Shown here: piece after piece, positions 58,751 to 64,000 of the stretch
Position numbering within the stretch: the stretch's first letter is position 1
Layout: each line of letters opens with the position of its first letter
Program-made: the position numbers and the translations under genes
Assembly: GCF_012849215.1 (NCBI RefSeq)
Contig: NZ_CP051682.1
Location: forward strand, 1,798,001 to 1,862,000
Source: Mucilaginibacter robiniae
GTDB lineage: Bacteria; Bacteroidota; Bacteroidia; Sphingobacteriales; Sphingobacteriaceae
Direction: 5' to 3'
DNA: 64,000 bases
The notes under the pieces: generated by a model
Seen by the model: the letters and a program-made list of their open reading frames with translations, nothing else
Database searches by the model: none
Told to the model about the DNA's origin: nothing

Positions 58751-60451
58751 CTACAAGCTTCGTGTAAGGCCAATATGTACTGGTAACTTACCAGTAGCTT
58801 TAAACTGTTTGGTAATTACCCCTACTGCGGCGCGTTGCATACCTTCATCTTTCTGGTAACCTACCAGTAATGCACCGCTTTGCTCAATACCCGGCAGTGT
58901 ATCCAGCGTATACGGATTAGCAAACAAACTAACCACGGTATTTGGATAAGCCGCCAAGCGGGCTATAAATTGTTTTAACCCAGCCGTATAATCTAATTGG
59001 CTTTGCGGGCGAAGTCGGGTATCATGTATGCCAATGATGATCTGCTCGTAGCTTTTTAAATTAGTAAGTAATGCACTCATCTGATTAGCAGAAGCTCCCT
59101 TACTCACCTGAAACATACGGCCGGCTGTAAAGTATCTGGCTAGTTCCTGCTGGTAAACCGTAGGCGTTTCTACCCCAATACTTACCAAAGCCGTAGCTTT
59201 AGTTGGGTCAAGATATTGCAGCAAGGTATCGCCTCTTAATACGGTTATAGCTGCATTGCTTAACTGTTGCACTAAGGTTTTACTTTGAGTACGGTTCAGG
59301 TCGGCTATTAAATGTGTAGTATCTGCCGGTTGGTAATGGTTTAAGCCTGCCCAATATTTAGCAGCCAGTACTTTCTTAACCTTGGCATCCAGTTCTGCCT
59401 CAAGCACGACACCTTTACGAACAGCTTTTTTAATTTTTTTGATAGCTAATGCTGAGTTTTCTGATAATTCTAAAATATCATTTCCAGCTATAAACGCCCG
59501 CAAATCAGCTTCCCCTGCCGGAAAATACTTGGTTACGCCTTTCATCTCCAACGCATCGGAAACGACCAAGCCTTTAAAGCCCAGCGTATCTTGCAATAAG
59601 TTGGTCACAATAGGCCGAGATAGGGTTGATGGCAGATGCTGTGTGGTATCCAGCGCCGGGATGTTCATGTGGGCTACCATAATACCACTGATACCTGCCG
59701 CGATAGCTTGTTTAAATGGATACTCTTCCAAGGTGTCCAGCCTTGTGCGTGTAAAATTTAGCTGTGGCAAATCAAAATGCGAATCCACATTGGTATCACC
59801 ATGACCGGGAAAGTGTTTGGCGGTAGTTAATAAGCCTCCCTGTTGCATACCCTGCATATAGGCAATGGCCTTTTGTGCTACGTTGTACTTATCATCACCG
59901 AACGACCGGTAATTAATAACCGGGTTATTCGGATTGTTATTTACATCCATAACCGGCGCAAAATTCATCTGCATTCCTAAACGCTTAAAATCATAAGCCA
60001 CCTGCCTACCCATTTCGGTAATCAGTGTATTATCACGAATAGCACCTAATGCCATTTGGTAAGGGTAAGATATTACTGAATCCAGGCGCATACCCAGCCC
60101 CCACTCACCATCCATAGCAACCAGTAAGGGTATTTGCGCTAATTTTTGATACTGATTAGTTAACATGGCTTGCCGCATAGGTCCACCCTGAAAAAAAACC
60201 AATCCTCCTGGTTGTTGGCATTTAATTACTTTAGCTACTGAATCGGCATAAGCCTGCCCTTTGTTGGTATGTGCGCGAATGAAAAACAATTGCGACACTT
60301 TATGCTTGCGATTCAATTTGCTAAAAACCGAATCAACCCAATGATTTTGCTTATCTAAAGATTGAATATAAGTTGGCGATTGCGCATGCGCACAACTAAA
60401 CACGCCTGCCAGCATTATCACGGCAACAATTTTAACAACAGATTGCTTCAT
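58751..60451 (-). CDS. Glycoside hydrolase family 3 (beta-N-acetylhexosaminidase type)
   Basis: 566 residues. The signal region has a cysteine (GVFSC, Cys20) just before AHAQ, so either lipoprotein or ordinary cleavage is possible. The NagZ-like signature KHFPGHGDTNVDSH lies at 212-225, with catalytic His/Asp, and the nucleophile Asp299 in GLVVSDALEM. GGLVFFQGGP and FAPVMDVNNNPNNPVINYRS complete the TIM barrel. A shorter C-terminal domain (about 390-566) is the GH3 alpha/beta sandwich; no beta-lactamase domain is fused. It should release terminal N-acetylglucosamine from cell-wall or chitin fragments in the periplasm. Confidence 0.92.
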   Translation of the reverse strand: MKQSVVKIVAVIMLAGVFSCAHAQSPTYIQSLDKQNHWVDSVFSKLNRKHKVSQLFFIRAHTNKGQAYADSVAKVIKCQQPGGLVFFQGGPMRQAMLTNQYQKLAQIPLLVAMDGEWGLGMRLDSVISYPYQMALGAIRDNTLITEMGRQVAYDFKRLGMQMNFAPVMDVNNNPNNPVINYRSFGDDKYNVAQKAIAYMQGMQQGGLLTTAKHFPGHGDTNVDSHFDLPQLNFTRTRLDTLEEYPFKQAIAAGISGIMVAHMNIPALDTTQHLPSTLSRPIVTNLLQDTLGFKGLVVSDALEMKGVTKYFPAGEADLRAFIAGNDILELSENSALAIKKIKKAVRKGVVLEAELDAKVKKVLAAKYWAGLNHYQPADTTHLIADLNRTQSKTLVQQLSNAAITVLRGDTLLQYLDPTKATALVSIGVETPTVYQQELARYFTAGRMFQVSKGASANQMSALLTNLKSYEQIIIGIHDTRLRPQSQLDYTAGLKQFIARLAAYPNTVVSLFANPYTLDTLPGIEQSGALLVGYQKDEGMQRAAVGVITKQFKATGKLPVHIGLTRSL

Positions 60452-60602
60452 AAAGGAATGGGTAAACTACCCTTGTAAAAGTATAGTTTAAGTGTGCAAA
60501 ATGCACCTTTAAACGTTTATGTAATTTTTTTTCGATACTGAATAAACCTATGGGCTAAGTTATCATCTAAAAATCAATTCAGTTTAATTAAAACTTATTG
60601 AG

Positions 60603-61247
60603 ATGATGAAAAAATTATTCTTTTTAGCCCTAGTGCTAATGATAGCCGGATCGGTTAACGCACAACACCGCTGGTACCGTCCGCAAGAGCGTTCTGACGA
60701 TTATTACCAGGTACGTGTAGGACTTACCGGCGGGTTAAACTTTGCCAATACGGTAAGTTCAGATAACCCAGACTTCAGCACCAACACCAAAACCGGTTTT
60801 AATGCAGGTTTGTTTGTGGATATTCCAATTGCTTACCCGCTATCTATCGTTCCAGAAGTGTTGTACTCACAAAAAGGTTATCGCGCCAGCTTTACTGATG
60901 GTAGCCGGTTTACTCAACGCGCCAACTTTATTGATGTGCCTATCTTATTAAAAATTAAAGTGGCTCCGGTATTGAATATTTATGCTGGTCCGCAGTTTTC
61001 ATTCCTGACAACTACACGCAATACTAATTACACCGGCAATATTGTTGATTACGAGAGCCGTTATAATTACTATGGTGATAAAAGCTTTGTTGACGGAAAC
61101 TTTGGTGTAGGTATTGACCTGAACAAAAATGTAGAGCTTCGTGGTAACTACACCATTGATTTCAGAGAGAACAATCCGAATGGCAGTTCAGGTATTCCGG
61201 CCTACCGTAACCAGGTTTGGCAAGTTGGTTTAGCCTTCAAATTGTAG
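60603..61247 (+). CDS. Outer-membrane beta-barrel (porin family) protein
   Basis: 214 residues. A signal peptide (MMKKLFFLALVLMIAGSVNA, then Q) is followed by an outer-membrane beta-barrel of about eight strands: YYQVRVGLTGGLNFANTV, FNAGLFVDIPIAYPLSIVPE, VLYSQKGYRASF, FIDVPILLKIKVAPVLNIYA and YAGPQFSFL. The C-terminus NQVWQVGLAFKL shows the alternating pattern but ends in Leu rather than Phe. This is the common PF13568-like barrel. It is divergent from the glycosidase gene and has its own terminator. Confidence 0.9.
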   Translation: MMKKLFFLALVLMIAGSVNAQHRWYRPQERSDDYYQVRVGLTGGLNFANTVSSDNPDFSTNTKTGFNAGLFVDIPIAYPLSIVPEVLYSQKGYRASFTDGSRFTQRANFIDVPILLKIKVAPVLNIYAGPQFSFLTTTRNTNYTGNIVDYESRYNYYGDKSFVDGNFGVGIDLNKNVELRGNYTIDFRENNPNGSSGIPAYRNQVWQVGLAFKL

Positions 61248-61274
61248 TAAATAGGTTAGTTTTATGTATGTATG

Positions 61275-61307
61275 GCCATCTGTTTAACAAACAGATGGCT
61301 TTTTTAT
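61275..61307 (+). terminator. Intrinsic terminator of the porin-family gene
   Basis: GCCATCTGTTT / AAACAGATGGC, a perfect 11-bp stem with a three-base loop (AAC), followed by TTTTTTATT. It lies 27 bases after the stop at 61247. Confidence 0.9.
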
Positions 61308-61396
61308 TATGGCTTTTATACCTGCTGCATACCAAATACCCGGTTATGATGTTAATATTTGATATTATTGCACTATTACTGTACTAAATACAATTT

Positions 61397-62473
61397 ATGC
61401 CCGCTGAAGAGAACCTGATTAATGACAAGCCTCAACGTAAAAATTACGATTTTGTTGACCATATCAGGTGCTTAGCCATGATGGCTATTGTAGCCGAGCA
61501 TAGTTTAAATTCTTATGTTTTCCCCAATAATTCAGCCAAGTACTGGGCTTACCTGTTGCTTACACAGATTAGTAAATTTGGCACCATTGCCTTCTTTTTG
61601 CTGGCAGGTTTTTTAATAGGCGACAAGTTTACGGATTATACACCGGGCCAGTACCTTAAACGTCGTTTTTCCAACACCTTTGGTCCGTGGCTATTCTGGT
61701 CGGTAGTGTACATTTTGTGTTTCATCATCAACCTGCATGTTAAAGAAAACATGTATCATGATGGGCGCTTTAATCTAACCAATATTCTGGAAGGTGTTCG
61801 TGTTACTTACCTGTACACCAATTATTGGTTCATCATTAATTTTATGGTGAGCATAACCTTGCTGCTCATTTTCAAAAATTACTTGTACAACCCTAAATTT
61901 GGTTTGCTGCTGCTCTCCTTCACCACATTTTACTGTATTAACATTCATTATGAATGGGTAGATCCTAGCCATACCATAGCTATATTAGGCTTTGTATTCT
62001 TCTTATGGCTAGGCGCACAACTTCGCAAACATTGGGTAATTACCGAAACCCGCATACAAATGGTATCGTACCCCGTTCTGATTGGTTTTGTATTGCTTAC
62101 TTACGCTGTTTCAATTTTTGAAACGGTAATATTGAAAGCTAACCACAGCCTTGACCCTTACAATACCATTCGTTTCAGTAATGTACTATACTCATTAGCC
62201 ATGTTCGCTTTATTGCTTAAAGTGAAAAGGTTTAGCTGGCTAAATTATCTGAAACCACGTGATACTACCTTTGGTATCTATCTGATACATTTTATTTTGG
62301 TGACCTATGCCATTCCTGAAATTTTCAGACCGTTACACCTTGACGTAATGACCATGTCTTTAATAGCTTTGTTAGCATTTAAGCTATTCTCTTTTGTACT
62401 GGTTTATGGAATTACCTGGGGTTTGGTTATGCTGATTAATAAAACATGGATTAAAAGAATTGTAGGCAATTAA
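61397..62473 (+). CDS. Acyltransferase 3 family membrane protein
   Basis: 358 residues with about ten membrane helices. The N-terminus DFVDHIRCLAMMAIVAEHSL contains the conserved R/H pair of the acyltransferase-3 family. LTQISKFGTIAFFLLAGFLI, FSNTFGPWLFWSVVYILCFI and TTFGIYLIHFILVTYAIPEI follow the family order. These proteins O-acetylate or otherwise acylate surface polysaccharides and lipids on the membrane. Together with the adjacent glycosyltransferase and ABC exporter, a role in surface glycan decoration is likely, though the strand differs. Confidence 0.88.
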   Translation: MPAEENLINDKPQRKNYDFVDHIRCLAMMAIVAEHSLNSYVFPNNSAKYWAYLLLTQISKFGTIAFFLLAGFLIGDKFTDYTPGQYLKRRFSNTFGPWLFWSVVYILCFIINLHVKENMYHDGRFNLTNILEGVRVTYLYTNYWFIINFMVSITLLLIFKNYLYNPKFGLLLLSFTTFYCINIHYEWVDPSHTIAILGFVFFLWLGAQLRKHWVITETRIQMVSYPVLIGFVLLTYAVSIFETVILKANHSLDPYNTIRFSNVLYSLAMFALLLKVKRFSWLNYLKPRDTTFGIYLIHFILVTYAIPEIFRPLHLDVMTMSLIALLAFKLFSFVLVYGITWGLVMLINKTWIKRIVGN

Positions 62474-62498
62474 TCTTAAAAGCTAGTATAAATCTGTT

Positions 62499-63434
62499 TT
62501 AGATACTTTTTACATTTATCCATCTTTTAAACCGTCGACTTAATTTATTATGCTTCCTATAGCGTTCGACTAAATTAAATTCATACGAAAGGGTTAATAA
62601 ATCAGCTTGCTTTTCAGGTAAAATATACTGAGGAGCTATTATTTCATTTATTTCTTGTAGTTGTATAGCTGCATAGCTGTTAATATCATCCATATCATGG
62701 GTACTACCACTACCAAAACCAATATTACTAATTAGATTGCTGTTCGGGATAACTGACAATCCGTTATTAAAAAAATTTAAAAAAGTAAGTTGGTAGTCCC
62801 AGGTATTAACTTTACCAGCCTTTACGTCATTGAATATTATTTCCCAACTATCCAAAATCAAGTGGTCTGTAAATATTTTAGCTAATTGCGTTCTTACTTC
62901 ACTGGCTTCATACAACTTTAACTCTTTATCATATTGCTCCCAAACTCTACGCCAACCTGCCCAGCCCCATACGTGAGTTAAATTAGAATAGTAGTAACTA
63001 CCATCACCCCATATTTTACCTTGTTGTAAATTAGCGCCACCTATATGCCGAATACGGGTATCATATCGATACTTTTCCAGTAAGGTATCGCAGTATTTAA
63101 AAAAGCTTTCAGCGGGCAGGCAATCATCTTCCAGAATAATCCCTTCTTCCTCGTGTTCAAAAAACCAAGTAATGGCCGATGAAACAGCTTCTTTACACCC
63201 ATAGTTTTCATTGTGGTAGAACTTTTTCACTTCACATTCCCAATCTATCTGCTCACAAATTAAACGTACCTGCTTACAAAGCTGAGCTTCGTCAGGCTTG
63301 TTATACCGGGGACCATCAGCGGCAACATATAAACGTTTAGGCTGGGCAGCTCGAATTTGATTAAATACTCTTGCTGTGGTATCAGGCCGTTTAAAAACAA
63401 TAAACAATACGGCTGATTGGGTTTGATAGGCCAT
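62499..63434 (-). CDS. Glycosyltransferase (GT-A fold)
   Basis: 311 residues. ALFIVFKRPDTT-like start (AVLFIVFKRPDTTARVF), RLYVAADGPR, NYGCKEAVSSAITWFFEHEE and the metal-binding EDD at 102-104 (LEDDCLPAESFF) indicate a GT-A nucleotide-sugar glycosyltransferase. THVWGWAGWRRVWEQYD is a tryptophan-rich segment typical of this subgroup. It follows the ABC exporter gene with a three-base gap, so they form one operon. I infer addition of a sugar to a surface polysaccharide or glycolipid. Donor and acceptor are unknown. Confidence 0.88.
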   Translation of the reverse strand: MAYQTQSAVLFIVFKRPDTTARVFNQIRAAQPKRLYVAADGPRYNKPDEAQLCKQVRLICEQIDWECEVKKFYHNENYGCKEAVSSAITWFFEHEEEGIILEDDCLPAESFFKYCDTLLEKYRYDTRIRHIGGANLQQGKIWGDGSYYYSNLTHVWGWAGWRRVWEQYDKELKLYEASEVRTQLAKIFTDHLILDSWEIIFNDVKAGKVNTWDYQLTFLNFFNNGLSVIPNSNLISNIGFGSGSTHDMDDINSYAAIQLQEINEIIAPQYILPEKQADLLTLSYEFNLVERYRKHNKLSRRFKRWINVKSI

Positions 63435-63437
63435 AGG

Positions 63438-64000
63438 TTAGGCAGTCTGAAAGGTTTGCATATCAATCAACTTGCGGTATAAGCCGTTGTTTTGCAGCAA
63501 TTCGGTATGTGTACCCTGCTCCACCACGCAGCCTGCTTCCAGTACAACTATCAAATCAGCATTTTGTATAGTACTCAGGCGGTGCGCAATAATGAGCGAG
63601 GTACGGTTCTTCATTAGGTTGTTCAACGCATCTTGCACCAACTTTTCCGATTCAGTATCCAGCGCTGAAGTAGCTTCATCCAGCAGCATAATAGGCGGAT
63701 TACTTAACACCGCACGGGCAATGCAGATACGCTGTTTTTGGCCTCCAGATAATTTGGTACCACGGTCGCCTACGTTAGTTTGATAACCTTCTTCCGTACT
63801 CAGAATAAAATTATGCGCATTAGCAATACGGGCAGCGGCTTCTACCTCATCAGGTGTAGCTCCTGGTTTACCGAAGGCAATGTTGTTGTAAATGCTATCA
63901 TTAAACAAAATAGATTCCTGGTTTACAATGCCCATCAGGCTACGTAACGAATCCATAGTAACAGCATTAATGTCATATCCATCCACAGTAATCGTTCCGC
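63438..64000 (-). CDS. ABC exporter (MsbA-like) ATP-binding domain, 5' end cut by the window edge
   Basis: At least 187 residues of the nucleotide-binding domain; the frame continues past the right edge (upstream codons read GTITVDGYDINAV), so the usual GTG at 63986 is not the true start. The Q-loop GIVNQES, signature LSGGQKQRICIARA, Walker B PIMLLDEATSALD and H-loop LIIAHRLSTIQ are all present, followed by the typical LEAGCVVEQGTHTELL. In MsbA/lipid-A-type exporters a membrane domain precedes this. It lies three bases before the glycosyltransferase start on the same strand. Confidence 0.93.
   Translation of the reverse strand, partial: GTITVDGYDINAVTMDSLRSLMGIVNQESILFNDSIYNNIAFGKPGATPDEVEAAARIANAHNFILSTEEGYQTNVGDRGTKLSGGQKQRICIARAVLSNPPIMLLDEATSALDTESEKLVQDALNNLMKNRTSLIIAHRLSTIQNADLIVVLEAGCVVEQGTHTELLQNNGLYRKLIDMQTFQTA

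Noticed and set aside
1..64000. CRISPR arrays, tRNA genes, rRNA, prophage or insertion sequences
   Set aside because: I looked for regular spaced repeats, T-loop-like GGTTCRA motifs in gaps, and transposase or integrase motifs. None was found. The heptad arrays have no spacers and are not CRISPR.

Overview
The window looks like a chromosomal stretch of a Bacteroidota bacterium, most likely of the family Sphingobacteriaceae (Mucilaginibacter or Pedobacter-like; the genus is an inference). The reasons are: family-restricted genes (GldH, RicT/PSP1, BT_3928-type DoxX, DUF1599, DUF3078, LruC-domain lipoprotein), many short-signal lipoproteins, almost no Shine-Dalgarno sequences, and promoters of the Bacteroidota type (TTG, about 20 bases, TAnnTTTG). 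Base composition is moderate, roughly 40-45 % GC by eye. No tRNA, rRNA, CRISPR array, complete insertion sequence or prophage was seen. Both ends are cut inside genes: a LruC-domain lipoprotein on the left and an ABC exporter on the right.

Layout. 1-8.7 kb: LruC-domain lipoprotein, a BlaR1-like M56/TonB sensor-protease with its BlaI-type repressor, a beta-CASP nuclease, and a tandem pair of paralogous lipoproteins. 8.8-21.1 kb: a mostly minus-strand block with a 5'-nucleotidase, ffh, DUF3078, DUF1810, an iron-permease-like protein, a small HExxH protein coupled to a carboxypeptidase-regulatory-domain protein, two glucosaminidases and an O-methyltransferase. A plus-strand Nudix hydrolase and PlsC follow, then a methyltransferase and pepT. 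21.5-35.3 kb: ruvX (minus), then a mostly plus-strand housekeeping run: holB-ricT-gldH, small lipoproteins, rmuC, fumC, an S1/P1 nuclease, a tyrosine phosphatase, hisS, a cyclophilin, exonuclease III and a BON-domain protein. 35.4-46.6 kb: a protein with a HEPN-like motif, YjbR, an orphan DppB-type permease, BT_3928-DUF1599 divergent from folP, an ATP-dependent ligase with its associated exonuclease, and a tail-specific protease. 46.7-51.4 kb: a complete cyanophycin turnover set (isoaspartyl peptidase, cyanophycinase, cyanophycin synthetase). 51.4-64 kb: AlkA-type glycosylase, polysaccharide deacetylase, pdxJ, gcvP, small membrane proteins, a family 3 glycosidase, an outer-membrane barrel, and surface-polysaccharide genes (acyltransferase, glycosyltransferase, ABC exporter).

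Three kinds of non-coding structure stand out. (1) A 131-bp repeat occurs twice in opposite orientation (21266-21396 and 40541-40671), with 11 hand-counted differences, all transitions, and a conserved small hairpin. (2) A heptanucleotide tandem repeat (unit close to TCTTGRY, usually five units) sits in four intergenic gaps, always in the same orientation and next to a coding boundary. (3) Several unusually long nested hairpins lie in 3' regions (16131-16223, 27400-27476, 30715-30795, 40756-40809). The cyanophycin set is the most coherent metabolic story; the repeat families are the least explained signals.
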